Origin: Colwellia sp. 1_MG-2023
GTDB taxonomy: Bacteria > Pseudomonadota > Gammaproteobacteria > Enterobacterales > Alteromonadaceae
Assembly (NCBI RefSeq): GCF_030546755.1
Contig: NZ_JAUOPE010000002.1
Location: 1-64,000, forward strand
DNA length: 64,000 bases
Direction: 5' to 3'
How positions within the stretch are numbered: position 1 is the first letter of the stretch; each line of letters starts with the position of its first letter. Made by a program: the position numbers and the translations under genes. Below the pieces are notes generated by a model. That model did no database searches. It worked only from the letters and a program-made list of their open reading frames with translations, and was not told the DNA's origin. This document shows positions 8,931 through 18,204 of the stretch, one piece after another.

Positions 8931-10685
8931 ATGGCAGGTATGATCCCCAGACAATTTATCGACGATTTATTAGCACGCGCTGATATCGTAGAACTAATTG
9001 ATTCGAGAGTACCGTTAAAAAAAGCAGGTAAAAACTACCAAGCCTGTTGTCCATTTCATACAGAAAAATCCCCTTCGTTTACCGTTAGCCAAGACAAACA
9101 GTTTTATCATTGCTTCGGGTGTGGCGAACACGGCAATGCAATTTCCTTTTTAATGGAATTTGATCGACTGGAGTTCCCTGACGCTATTGAAGAACTTGCC
9201 TCCCATTACAACATGGAAGTGCCAAGAGAGCAGAACAACCAATCACCTGCTCAACAATTAAAACAGCAACAAGCGTATCAACAAAAACAAAATGATTACG
9301 AGTTGATGGACAGTATTTCGCGCTTTTATCAACAACAGTTAAAAGTTGCTGCTGATAAAAATACCGCCATAGACTATTTAAAAGGTCGCGGACTTAGCGG
9401 AGAAATTGTTAAACATTTTGGCATGGGTTACATCAGTGATGCATGGGATGGCATGATGAGCGTTTTTGCAAAAAATCGCGACATAACCCAACAATTGGTT
9501 GATTTAGGAATGGCGATTCAAGGCGATAAAAACAAACCTTATGACCGTTTTCGTGGTCGCATTATGTTTCCTATTCGCGATAAACGTGGTCGAACATTAG
9601 GATTTGGTGGACGCGTATTAGGTGACGGCACACCAAAATATTTAAACTCGCCCGAAACGCGTATTTATCATAAAGGTCAAGAGCTATACGGTCTTTTTGA
9701 AGCTAAGCAAGCCAATAAACAACTGACCCGTTTAGTGGTAGTTGAAGGTTATATGGATGTTGTTGCTTTAGCACAACATGGTGTTAACTACGCCGTAGCA
9801 TCGTTAGGAACAGCAACCACCCCAGAGCAATTACAAACATTATTTCGCACCGTAAAAGAAGTGATTTGTTGTTATGATGGTGATAGAGCCGGTCGAGATG
9901 CTGCTTGGCGTGCCATGGATAACGCTTTACCGCTGATCCGCGACGGCTATTCACTCAAGTTTGTTTTTTTACCTGATGGTGAAGACCCTGATTCATTAAT
10001 TCGCGAACAGGGCCAACACGCCTTTGAAAATATTTTAGATAATGCCATGCCGTTATCAGAATTTTTACTCAGTAATTTATCAGAACAAACTGATTTAAAT
10101 ACCAATGAAGGCACTTCAAAGCTCGTTGAACTTTTTCAACCTTATTTAAATAAACTACCTGAGAGTTTTCTTAAGCAAAGTATTATTTCATCAATTGCCA
10201 ATAAATTTGCACGCGGTAGTGAAAAACGTTTAGAAGAGTTGCGTCGTCACCATAGCAAAGAACAACAAAAACCAAAAACCAAGCAACCTAAAATTACGCC
10301 AATTCGACTGGCTATTGCATTATTGCTTGAGCATCCCCATATTGTAAAAGCAATCCCTGACAGCTCTATTTTACAACAATTAGATATGCCAGGAATGCCG
10401 TTATTAAACCGATTGGTTCAGTTGTGTAATGAAAATGACAAAATTAATAGTGCGCAATTAATTGAGTATTTTCGTGGCACGCCTGAAGGAGCGCAATTAA
10501 CTAAATTAATGTGCCTTGAACATTATGTGGAAGCGGAAAACGCTGAAAGTACTTTTTTAGACATTTTAGAAAGTTTTTTGAATAAATTTATTGAACAACG
10601 CACAGAGCAATTAATTGCTAAAGAGCAAGAGAATGGCCTTAGCAAAGAAGAAAAACAAGAGCTATATAGCCTTCTAACAGCTTAA
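8931..10685 (+). CDS. dnaG: DNA primase DnaG
   Basis: The 584-aa primase synthesises RNA primers at the replication fork. An N-terminal CHC2 zinc finger (CPFHTEKSPSF ... YHCFGC, about residues 40-65) is followed by the TOPRIM catalytic core (VVVEGYMDVVAL, about 268-280; CCYDGDRAG, about 315-323; FLPDGEDPDSL) and a C-terminal DnaB-interacting helical domain (about 450-584). Length is normal. It lies between yqeY and rpoD. Confidence 0.97.
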   Translation: MAGMIPRQFIDDLLARADIVELIDSRVPLKKAGKNYQACCPFHTEKSPSFTVSQDKQFYHCFGCGEHGNAISFLMEFDRLEFPDAIEELASHYNMEVPREQNNQSPAQQLKQQQAYQQKQNDYELMDSISRFYQQQLKVAADKNTAIDYLKGRGLSGEIVKHFGMGYISDAWDGMMSVFAKNRDITQQLVDLGMAIQGDKNKPYDRFRGRIMFPIRDKRGRTLGFGGRVLGDGTPKYLNSPETRIYHKGQELYGLFEAKQANKQLTRLVVVEGYMDVVALAQHGVNYAVASLGTATTPEQLQTLFRTVKEVICCYDGDRAGRDAAWRAMDNALPLIRDGYSLKFVFLPDGEDPDSLIREQGQHAFENILDNAMPLSEFLLSNLSEQTDLNTNEGTSKLVELFQPYLNKLPESFLKQSIISSIANKFARGSEKRLEELRRHHSKEQQKPKTKQPKITPIRLAIALLLEHPHIVKAIPDSSILQQLDMPGMPLLNRLVQLCNENDKINSAQLIEYFRGTPEGAQLTKLMCLEHYVEAENAESTFLDILESFLNKFIEQRTEQLIAKEQENGLSKEEKQELYSLLTA

Positions 10686-10773
10686 ACCGGTTGAAGTTAA
10701 AACATATTTTAACTATATAACATTTAAATAATACGATAATAGTTTAGCGCTGGTAATTTAGTCACTGATTGGC

Positions 10774-10779
10774 TATAAT
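10774..10779 (+). promoter_or_regulatory. rpoD: Probable -10 box of an rpoD promoter
   Basis: A perfect TATAAT lies 53 bp upstream of the rpoD start; 17 bp before it is only a poor -35 match (TGGTAA). It is a plausible promoter for rpoD separate from dnaG. Confidence 0.5.
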
Positions 10780-10832
10780 TTCCGGCTTACTGTTTTCAAT
10801 TTGATAGCCATAAATTAGGTGGACACTCGTCA

Positions 10833-12674
10833 ATGGATCAAGCCCCACAATCTAGATTAAAAGAGTTAATTACCAAAGGTAAAGAGCAAGGGTATTTAAC
10901 ATTTGCTCAAGTTAACGATCATCTCCCACAAGACATAATCGATTCAGACCAAGTTGAAGACATCGTACGTATGATCAACGACATGGGTATTCAAGTATTT
11001 GAAAATGCTCCTGATAGCGATACGCTAATGATGAGTGAAGCAAATACCGATGAAGATGCGGCAGAAGCTGCAGCTCAGGCACTTGCTACCGTTGAAAGTG
11101 AAATTGGTAGAACAACGGATCCAGTACGTATGTATATGCGTGAAATGGGTACTGTTGAACTTCTTACACGTAAAGGCGAAATTGTTATCGCTAAACGTAT
11201 CGAAGAAGGTATCAAAGAAGTACAACGTTCAGTTGCTGAATACCCACCTGCAATTAATTACTTATTAGAGCAATGGGATAACTTTGAAGCGGAAGAAGGT
11301 CGATTAAGCGATATTATTGTTGGTTTCTTAGACCCTGATGCTGAAGAAGAAGAAATTCCAGCGGCTGCGACTCATATTGGTTCTGAATTATCTGATGAAG
11401 AGCTTAAAGATGAAGACGATAACGCTGAAGATGATGAAGATGAGGAAGAAGAAGATACAGGCCCTTGTCCAGAACTAGCACGTGAAAAATTCACCTTACT
11501 GCGTGAAGCTTATGAAAGCGCTAATAAAGTCATTGCTGCTAAAGGGCGTGGCCATAAAGACGCACAAACAGCCATTGATGCGCTAGCTGAAGTATTTAAA
11601 GAATTCCGATTAGTACCAAAAGTTTTTGATAGATTAGTGAAAAACATGCGTAGCGTGATGGATCGTTTACGTGTTCAAGAACGATTAATCATGAAGCACT
11701 GTGTAGTTGGTGCGGGTATGCCAAAAGCGACCTTTATCAAAATTTTCCCAGGTAACGAAACCTCTAAAAATTGGTTTGACGAGCAACGTGCAGCAGGTTT
11801 ACCGCATTCTACAAAAATGGCAGATATTGAGTTAGATGTAGAGCGTTGTATTTATAAGTTAAATCAATTAGAAGAAGAAACATTCTTAAACGTTCATGGC
11901 ATTAAAGACATTAACCGTCGTATGTCAATTGGTGAAGCAAAAGCTCGCCGTGCGAAAAAAGAAATGGTTGAAGCTAACTTACGTCTTGTAATTTCAATCG
12001 CGAAAAAATACACCAACCGTGGTTTACAATTCTTAGATTTAATTCAAGAAGGTAACATTGGTTTGATGAAAGCGGTTGATAAATTTGAATACCGTCGCGG
12101 TTATAAATTTTCAACGTATGCGACATGGTGGATCCGTCAAGCAATCACTCGTTCAATTGCTGACCAAGCAAGAACCATACGTATTCCAGTACATATGATT
12201 GAAACGATTAACAAATTAAATCGTATTTCACGTCAAATGTTACAAGAAATGGGACGTGAACCTACTCCTGAAGAATTAGCTGAACGCATGATCATGCCTG
12301 AAGATAAAATTCGTAAGGTATTAAAAATTGCTAAAGAGCCAATTTCAATGGAAACGCCAATTGGTGATGATGAAGATTCGCACTTAGGTGACTTTATTGA
12401 AGATGGCAGTGGTGAATTACCGGTTGACTCGGCAACGTCTGAAAACTTAAAAGATGCAACACACGAAGTATTAGCTGGTTTAACAGCCCGTGAAGCAAAA
12501 GTGTTAAGAATGCGTTTTGGTATAGACATGAATACTGACCATACTCTTGAAGAAGTAGGTAAGCAATTTGATGTGACCCGTGAGCGTATTCGTCAAATTG
12601 AAGCGAAAGCGTTACGTAAATTACGCCACCCTTCTCGCTCTGAGCAACTGAAAAGTTTCTTAGACGGCGAATAA
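10833..12674 (+). CDS. rpoD: RNA polymerase sigma factor RpoD (sigma-70)
   Basis: This 613-aa housekeeping sigma factor carries region 1.1 at the N-terminus (1-80), region 1.2 ([16 protein letters not shown], about 97-112), a long acidic non-conserved region (about 165-215, rich in D and E), region 2 ([17 protein letters not shown] ... [15 protein letters not shown], which melts and reads the -10), region 3, and region 4.2 ([20 protein letters not shown], the -35 helix-turn-helix). Length equals E. coli RpoD. A strong terminator follows. Confidence 0.98.
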   Translation: MDQAPQSRLKELITKGKEQGYLTFAQVNDHLPQDIIDSDQVEDIVRMINDMGIQVFENAPDSDTLMMSEANTDEDAAEAAAQALATVESEIGRTTDPVRMYMREMGTVELLTRKGEIVIAKRIEEGIKEVQRSVAEYPPAINYLLEQWDNFEAEEGRLSDIIVGFLDPDAEEEEIPAAATHIGSELSDEELKDEDDNAEDDEDEEEEDTGPCPELAREKFTLLREAYESANKVIAAKGRGHKDAQTAIDALAEVFKEFRLVPKVFDRLVKNMRSVMDRLRVQERLIMKHCVVGAGMPKATFIKIFPGNETSKNWFDEQRAAGLPHSTKMADIELDVERCIYKLNQLEEETFLNVHGIKDINRRMSIGEAKARRAKKEMVEANLRLVISIAKKYTNRGLQFLDLIQEGNIGLMKAVDKFEYRRGYKFSTYATWWIRQAITRSIADQARTIRIPVHMIETINKLNRISRQMLQEMGREPTPEELAERMIMPEDKIRKVLKIAKEPISMETPIGDDEDSHLGDFIEDGSGELPVDSATSENLKDATHEVLAGLTAREAKVLRMRFGIDMNTDHTLEEVGKQFDVTRERIRQIEAKALRKLRHPSRSEQLKSFLDGE

Positions 12675-12720
12675 ACTGACCTAAGCATGAATAGATAAAT
12701 CATCATTCTTTGCAGTCATA

Positions 12721-12748
12721 AAAAATCCAGCCTTAGCGCTGGATTTTT
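12721..12748. terminator. Terminator after rpoD, likely bidirectional
   Basis: An 11-bp stem AAAAATCCAGC/GCTGGATTTTT with a 6-nt loop. It serves rpoD on the plus strand and, being symmetric, probably also the convergent mbnH-like gene. Confidence 0.92.
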
Positions 12749-12827
12749 TATCGCTTATTTCTGTTAACTTATTTCTTTTAACTTATTTCAAGTTACTTTT
12801 CTTAGTAATATAAGTTTGATAGTAAAG

Positions 12828-13994
12828 TTACTCTATCGATTGCGAGAAAGCGGGATTCGATAAAAATTCTTCATCGGTAAGCGTTTTTAAGAAATTGATT
12901 AAATCGTTTTTGTCTTGTGCACTCATTTCAAATCCTTTAATAAAAGCGGATTTCAAAGGGTTTTCTCGACCATCGCCTTGATAACTCCCCTCAGATATTT
13001 TACGACCTCCCGCCGCATAAAAGTCTAACACTTCCGGTAAAGTGCTAATGCTACCATCATGCATATACGGTGCGGTTACCTCGACGTTACGTAACGTTGG
13101 TGCTCTAAACCGACCATTATCACGCGCTAAGGTAGAAATTTCAGCAAGACCTACATCAGTTTCAGGGTAACCTATTGATTTATTTTCAATCTGAATATTA
13201 TACAAACCTGTGTTATGAAAGGGTCGCCGGTCAATCAATTGCTTTTCATGACTGGTTGATTGGGTAAAATTAAAACCGCCATGGCAATGGTGACACTCTA
13301 GCTTTTCAGAAAAAAATAAATTCATGCCGCGTAACGCTGACGGTGAAATGGCATTATCGTCCCCTTGATAAGCATACCGATCAAACGGAGCATTCAATGA
13401 AATTAAACTGCGCACAAAACTCGCTAATGCTTTAACGATCAAATCAAAACTGACTTCCTGATCTGGAAACGCTGCGCGAAACAAAGGCAAATATTCCGCC
13501 GTTTTAAAACGCGCCAAAACTTCAGCATCATAGCTTGTAATACCAAGCTCAATGGGTGATTCACCAAACATAGGGATCAAAATTTGTTGTTCTAACGACG
13601 TTAAACCATCATGCGCCCATGTTAAGGTTTTATTATAAGCAATATTGACAAGAGCCGGTGCGTTACGGCGATGACTTTCACCACTCGTTCCCACCGATGT
13701 TACCTTAGCCTCAGCAAAGGCAAATGTTTGCTGATGACAACTTTCGCAAGATTGCTGTTGATTAAAAGATAAGTTTTTATCATAAAAAAGTCGTTTACCT
13801 AATGTGACTTTCTCATCAGACATCTGATTATTAGCCGGAAGTTGCGGCTTAGGAAAACCTTGCGGAATAGACCATTGATATTCAAGTGTAGAAGTTTTAT
13901 TTGAGTCACAACTCACAAGAGATAACACGAAGATCAACGTCAATATTATCGTACTGAAAACTCCTTTTGCTAATAAGACACCTCGATTAATCAT
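12828..13994 (-). CDS. mbnH: MbnH-like di-heme cytochrome c peroxidase family enzyme
   Basis: The protein has a lipoprotein-type signal (lipobox LVSC) and two c-type heme sites: CESCH (about residue 80 of the mature region) and CHHCH (about residue 230). The C-terminus carries the APYMHDGS(I)STLPEVLDFY motif of the cytochrome c peroxidase/MauG superfamily. It is the MbnH partner of the Cys-rich protein encoded immediately upstream. In methanotrophs, MbnH oxidises a Trp of MbnP to kynurenine (known family chemistry). The frame is open to 14033, but the Met at 13994, overlapping the partner's stop by 8 nt, gives the better signal peptide. Confidence 0.85.
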   Translation of the reverse strand: MINRGVLLAKGVFSTIILTLIFVLSLVSCDSNKTSTLEYQWSIPQGFPKPQLPANNQMSDEKVTLGKRLFYDKNLSFNQQQSCESCHQQTFAFAEAKVTSVGTSGESHRRNAPALVNIAYNKTLTWAHDGLTSLEQQILIPMFGESPIELGITSYDAEVLARFKTAEYLPLFRAAFPDQEVSFDLIVKALASFVRSLISLNAPFDRYAYQGDDNAISPSALRGMNLFFSEKLECHHCHGGFNFTQSTSHEKQLIDRRPFHNTGLYNIQIENKSIGYPETDVGLAEISTLARDNGRFRAPTLRNVEVTAPYMHDGSISTLPEVLDFYAAGGRKISEGSYQGDGRENPLKSAFIKGFEMSAQDKNDLINFLKTLTDEEFLSNPAFSQSIE

Positions 13995-14760
13995 CAATAG
14001 ATACTCGAAAAACCGCTTGTTTGCCAGTTTCAATCAACCGTGTAAATAACGGCCGACATGCTGGATTGTCATGCTCTGATTGACAACTAGTCGCCATAGC
14101 AAGTGGTAGCTCACCAATTAACTTACTAAGGTCAAAGGCAATAGTATTTGACTTACCCAAGGGTAATTGAAATTGAAATACATTAGGATAAAGACAAGCA
14201 TCGTTAGGCGCACGCATCACGCTTTGCGATTTACAACCAGTAGAGCCTAAATGAAAAAGCCAATCATCAGCTCCACTGCTCATTTCAAGACGGAGAAATT
14301 TATGACCCGTTTGCCAGATCCAAAACATAGAAGAATCATTCAACGGACTAGGTTGTTGTAGAGGGTTTAAATGATTTTGCTCAAACGGTACACCTAATGA
14401 AAAACGCACCGCTTGAAAGTCAGCCAGGCTAAAATCATCCTTAAAGTTTAATTGCCAATGTTCAAATTCAGCCCCTTGGCAAGTACTACCGAGTAACGCC
14501 GTATTCTCGGTTTGTTTCGTCGTTTTCGCTAACGCCATGTTTTGCCAGTTCCCTTGCCTATTTTGCAACTGAACTTGGCTAATAAAAAACTGTAATTGGT
14601 TAACAAGCCATGCTTTATTTTGATGATTAATCTTATTATTACATTCAATAATTTGCCCATTATATATAGGCTCAAACATTAATATTGCCGAGTTATTGTT
14701 TTTGCTACAGCCAAAAACAAATAACATCATAAACAGATAAACTGTCTTTTTACTATCCAT
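13987..14760 (-). CDS. mbnP: MbnP-like WxW four-Cys protein (metallo-mystery pair)
   Basis: About 257 aa, exported as a probable lipoprotein (MLFVFGCSK lipobox). The mature part contains several Cys (IIECNN, GSTCQG, STGCKS, NDACLY, ATSCQS, NPACRP) and the motif FWIWQTGHKFLRLEM, i.e. the WxW signature of the MbnP-like family. MbnP of Methylosinus binds copper through a Trp-derived kynurenine made by MbnH; conservation of WxW and the adjacent MbnH-like gene supports the same type of pair here. There are no methanobactin precursor or biosynthesis genes nearby. The start at 14760 is preferred over 14814 because AGGA lies 6 nt upstream and a signal peptide follows directly. Confidence 0.85.
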   Translation of the reverse strand: MDSKKTVYLFMMLFVFGCSKNNNSAILMFEPIYNGQIIECNNKINHQNKAWLVNQLQFFISQVQLQNRQGNWQNMALAKTTKQTENTALLGSTCQGAEFEHWQLNFKDDFSLADFQAVRFSLGVPFEQNHLNPLQQPSPLNDSSMFWIWQTGHKFLRLEMSSGADDWLFHLGSTGCKSQSVMRAPNDACLYPNVFQFQLPLGKSNTIAFDLSKLIGELPLAMATSCQSEHDNPACRPLFTRLIETGKQAVFRVSIDD

Positions 14761-14885
14761 CAAAATTCCTAAACAATTCGCTAATGCACACTTTATTTTA
14801 CAATAAATTAACATTTAAAACAGGCTAAACATTCAAAACTTGCAACGTTAATGCTAAGTTATATTTATCGTTAATCAACTTAAGT

Positions 14886-14908
14886 TCACTTGAATCTTGC
14901 TTAAGTGA
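14886..14908. promoter_or_regulatory. Imperfect inverted repeat between divergent MbnP and LVIVD genes
   Basis: TCACTTGAA and TTAAGTGA form a bulged inverted repeat in the 217-bp divergent intergenic region, about 70 bp before the plus-strand gene. It could be an operator shared by the two transcription units. The regulator is unknown. Confidence 0.35.
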
Positions 14909-14977
14909 CATCAGTTATACAAGTTTCACCTGTTCTGGTAGTAACCTCACTTTCAGTGCAATGAAAAAGGAATTTAC

Positions 14978-17722
14978 ATGAATAAATTTTTTACGCTTTT
15001 ATCCGTTACGAGCCTGTTATCTATTAGCATCAATGTTTATAGTCACTCAGAACATGATAAATCTCGATTTGTTGCTCCTAATGGCACAGACAATAGTCGT
15101 TGCGATAATGTATTAAGACCTTGTAAATCTATTTCATATGCAGTGAGCCAAGCGAATAAGGGCGATAAAATTTTGCTCTCTGCCGGTGAATTTCAAATAA
15201 CCTCTAGTGATGAATTATTCTATTTAAAAAGCGCGTTAGTGCCAATTTATGGCGGCTATAATCGCTTTGACCATTTTCAATCGCAAAGCCCACAATCAAA
15301 TGTAACAACATTAAAAAATGTTCCTTATGATATGGCTGAAACGTTGCGAAAAAATGGTTTTCATATCATTGCCGATGGCAAATCTTTTGCTAACGATAAA
15401 CAGTTCAAGGCAAAACTAGCGAGCTATCAACAGCTAAATGAAAGTCAAAAGAACGTAACTTGTGTTGACGGTAAAGCCGATATTTTTGACTGTGAAAATG
15501 TGGATTTACTCGCGCATATGCCATTGTCACAAATGTCGAGTACCCCTAGTTCAGGTAGTGATATTTGGGGACATGTTGATTTAAATACCGGTAATGAGTT
15601 TGCGCTGATGACTATCAACAATGGCGTGATCATAGTTGATGTGTCAAATCCAAGTGAACCTGTTGAAGTTGGCACCATTTCAGGCGTTAATTCATCATGG
15701 CGCGATGTCAAAGTGTATCAACACTTTAATGAGAGCATCAACCTATGGCAAGCCTATGCTTATGTTACAACTGAGGGTTATAATGGTGGCGTTTCAATCA
15801 TTGATTTAAATAACTTACCTCATTCTGTCAGCTTGATTGAAAAAAATAATGTAGTCAGTACTTCACATAATATTTATATCAGTAATGTGGATTACTCTTT
15901 AAATATTCCCTTACCAGATCAAACCGCAAGTTTACAACTAGTAGGCGCGAACACTAAAAGTGGCGCGTTTCAAAATTACTCATTAGCAACGCCAACCACA
16001 TTAAGTTTTACCAGCACTAAAAACTATGGAAGTGGTTATACTCACGATGGCACGTCTTTATCTATTGATGACCAACGCGCAGTCAGTGACTGTGCCTTAC
16101 TTTCAGGTAGTTGTACGGTTTTTGTTGATTTTAATGAAAAAGAAATGAAACTATGGAATATCTCCGACCCAGATAACGCAACACAACTAGGCAGCGCAGA
16201 GTACAACGACGTTGCCAAAAGTAATCAATATGTTCACTCGGGCTGGGGAACAGAAGATAAACAGTTTGTACTACTACACGATGAATTTGACGAAAATCGT
16301 GGTGGACTCAATACCACCGTCAGAATTTTTTCTATTGAAGACTTAACCACTCCTACTCAAGTAGGACAATGGACAGGCCCTACAAGAGCAATTGACCATA
16401 ACGGCTTCGTTCGCGGAAACAGATATTACATGTCTAACTATGAGCGCGGCTTAACGATATTAGACATCACCGATCCTGCCACGCCAACACAAGTAGGCTT
16501 TTTTGATACTTATACACCAAGCAATAGCGCAAATTTTAACGGTGCATGGGGCGTATACCCGTTTTTACCCTCAGGTAATATACTCGTTAGTGATATTAAT
16601 AGTGGCCTTTACGTACTAAAAGACAATGCTAAAAATTCAGCAAAAGGTGAGTTTGCCTTTGATAGCAAAGCATTCGCTACCGAACAAGGCGTCAATTTAT
16701 CAATTAATGTTCAACGAAATGGTACCGAATTAGATACAGCCGTTGCTGTTAGTTATCAAGTGATCCCCGGCAGTGCACAATCGGGCTCTGATTTTGTTGT
16801 TGAAAACGAGACACTGACATGGGCAGCTAATGATAATACCGAAAAAAACATTAATATCGACATAAAAGCAGATGAAACAGCGAATGAGCTCCCAGAAAGT
16901 TTTTTTATTCGTTTATACAATCCAATTAATGGCGCAGTATTAGGAGAAAGCAGTTATGCCACAGTCAATATCGCCGGTATTGTCGACTCAGGTTCTGGAA
17001 CATTTGCATCAAACGCAATAACGCTAAGTGAAAACACTGGTGAATATATCGTTGAAGTAAATCGTATCGGCAGTACGACAGGCGAGCTGACGTTTAACTA
17101 TCAACTTTCTGCATCGAGCGCCACTTTAGGCAGTGACGTAGAAGATATTTCTGGTGAAATTTCATGGGCTGATGGCGACAATACGAGCAAAGAAATTACC
17201 CTCTCAATTATTAATGACGACATAGAAGAAGAAAATGAAGTGTTTACTCTTAGCTTAACTGCTGTTGATAATGCTCGTTTAGGCACTCATGGCGAAATCG
17301 TATTCACCATTACCGATGATGATAAAAACGAAGCCCCCACTGTAACCTTAGGCGAAAATTTTCAAGTAAATACTGAACAAACTGTCAACCTTAGTGCCGA
17401 AGCTTCAGATAGTAACGACGATGAAATGAGTTATTTATGGGAGCAAACCTCAGGCACTAGTGTTACCTTAACAAACGCAGAGACTTTAACGGCAAGTTTT
17501 ACTGCCCCCACTACTGCTGAATCATTAACTTTTAATTTTACCGCTACAGACTACCGAGGCGCAGCGACGACAGCATCAATCACCATTTCAGTAGTTGCAC
17601 CAACTGAAGTGATCACAGTAACTCCACAAAAAAGCAGTGGTGGAGGAAGCACAACATGGATAACGATATTCAGTTTACTGTTTTTATCCGCATTGAAAAA
17701 CCATAGAAAGAAAACCTTTTAA
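14978..17722 (+). CDS. LVIVD/choice-of-anchor B surface protein with Calx-beta domains and GlyGly-CTERM
   Basis: The 914-aa exported protein has a signal peptide (1-22), an N-terminal pectate-lyase-like opening (VAPNGTDNSRCDNVLRPCKSI), a long region of LVIVD-type beta-propeller repeats (about 180-550; GVIIVDVSNPSEPVEVG, GLTILDITDPATPTQVG), two Calx-beta-like domains (about 560-665 and 670-770), a PKD/cadherin-like domain (about 780-885) and a C-terminal Ser-Gly-rich stretch, hydrophobic helix and basic tail typical of GlyGly-CTERM, which rhombosortase cleaves. Choice-of-anchor B proteins of this kind are often found beside MbnP/MbnH pairs. It is divergent from that pair and presumably functions with it at the cell surface; its precise role is unknown. 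Confidence 0.85.
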   Translation: MNKFFTLLSVTSLLSISINVYSHSEHDKSRFVAPNGTDNSRCDNVLRPCKSISYAVSQANKGDKILLSAGEFQITSSDELFYLKSALVPIYGGYNRFDHFQSQSPQSNVTTLKNVPYDMAETLRKNGFHIIADGKSFANDKQFKAKLASYQQLNESQKNVTCVDGKADIFDCENVDLLAHMPLSQMSSTPSSGSDIWGHVDLNTGNEFALMTINNGVIIVDVSNPSEPVEVGTISGVNSSWRDVKVYQHFNESINLWQAYAYVTTEGYNGGVSIIDLNNLPHSVSLIEKNNVVSTSHNIYISNVDYSLNIPLPDQTASLQLVGANTKSGAFQNYSLATPTTLSFTSTKNYGSGYTHDGTSLSIDDQRAVSDCALLSGSCTVFVDFNEKEMKLWNISDPDNATQLGSAEYNDVAKSNQYVHSGWGTEDKQFVLLHDEFDENRGGLNTTVRIFSIEDLTTPTQVGQWTGPTRAIDHNGFVRGNRYYMSNYERGLTILDITDPATPTQVGFFDTYTPSNSANFNGAWGVYPFLPSGNILVSDINSGLYVLKDNAKNSAKGEFAFDSKAFATEQGVNLSINVQRNGTELDTAVAVSYQVIPGSAQSGSDFVVENETLTWAANDNTEKNINIDIKADETANELPESFFIRLYNPINGAVLGESSYATVNIAGIVDSGSGTFASNAITLSENTGEYIVEVNRIGSTTGELTFNYQLSASSATLGSDVEDISGEISWADGDNTSKEITLSIINDDIEEENEVFTLSLTAVDNARLGTHGEIVFTITDDDKNEAPTVTLGENFQVNTEQTVNLSAEASDSNDDEMSYLWEQTSGTSVTLTNAETLTASFTAPTTAESLTFNFTATDYRGAATTASITISVVAPTEVITVTPQKSSGGGSTTWITIFSLLFLSALKNHRKKTF

Positions 17723-17753
17723 TCAAAAAAAGACGACTCTAAATTCAAAAGTT

Positions 17754-17790
17754 TTAAGCAACTAGCGTTACATCAGCGTTAGTTGCTTAA
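17754..17790. terminator. Perfect 11-bp hairpin after the LVIVD gene
   Basis: TTAAGCAACTA and TAGTTGCTTAA are separated by 15 nt. It lies 32 bp beyond the stop codon and has no T run, so it may be a weak terminator or an mRNA 3'-end stabiliser. Confidence 0.5.
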
Positions 17791-17838
17791 CAAATGAGCT
17801 AACAGTATTAAATTTATCGATTTTTTATTTAAGTGATA

Positions 17839-17867
17839 GTGACAACAAAATAAAAAATGCTTATACT
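17839..17867 (+). promoter_or_regulatory. Promoter of tRNA-Ile(CAU)
   Basis: GTGACA (-35) and TATACT (-10) are separated by 17 bp, followed by a GC-rich GCACGCC discriminator as expected for a stringently controlled stable-RNA promoter. Confidence 0.75.
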
Positions 17868-17914
17868 GCACGCCGTTTTACAAATCTCCTTTGTTTAACG
17901 ATTCAAATCTAAAT

Positions 17915-17991
17915 GGCCCCTTAGCTCAGTTGGTTAGAGCATCCGACTCATAATCGGCAGGTCCCCTGTTCAAGTCAGGGAGGGGCCACCA
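17915..17991 (+). tRNA. tRNA-Ile (anticodon CAU, lysidine-modified type)
   Basis: A 77-nt cloverleaf: acceptor GGCCCCT/AGGGGCC, D arm GCTC/GAGC, anticodon loop CTCATAA, T arm CCCTG/CAGGG and encoded CCA. The sequence resembles E. coli ileX, so the CAU anticodon should be converted by TilS to read AUA, rather than being a Met tRNA. Its 3' half is the integration target of the downstream island. Confidence 0.93.
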
Positions 17992-17992
17992 T
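17950..17992 (+). repeat. attL: tRNA-Ile 3' end used as integration site
   Basis: These 43 bp (anticodon loop through CCA plus one T) recur at 25144-25186 with a single mismatch (C17976 vs T25170). The arrangement is that of a site-specific integration into a tRNA 3' end that restores the gene. Confidence 0.9.
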
Positions 17993-18204
17993 CACTCTTC
18001 TATAGCTCATAAAATACAAGGCAATTTGCTATTCAATTGTTCATCGTTTTACTACATAAATCACCAGGTCACACCGGTTTTATATCATTTTAATTTTCAA
18101 AATCGTTTAAAATACGATAATGGTCACTTAATCTGTGTGTCCAAAGGCATTAATCTCAATTGTAGGGCTGACTAAAACAGCTATTTTTCACTATAATATC
18201 TTAC

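Noticed and set aside
17915-17991. tRNA-Met call from the CAU anticodon
   Set aside because: The body resembles ileX; acceptor and D-arm sequence fit the lysidine-modified Ile type rather than initiator or elongator Met.
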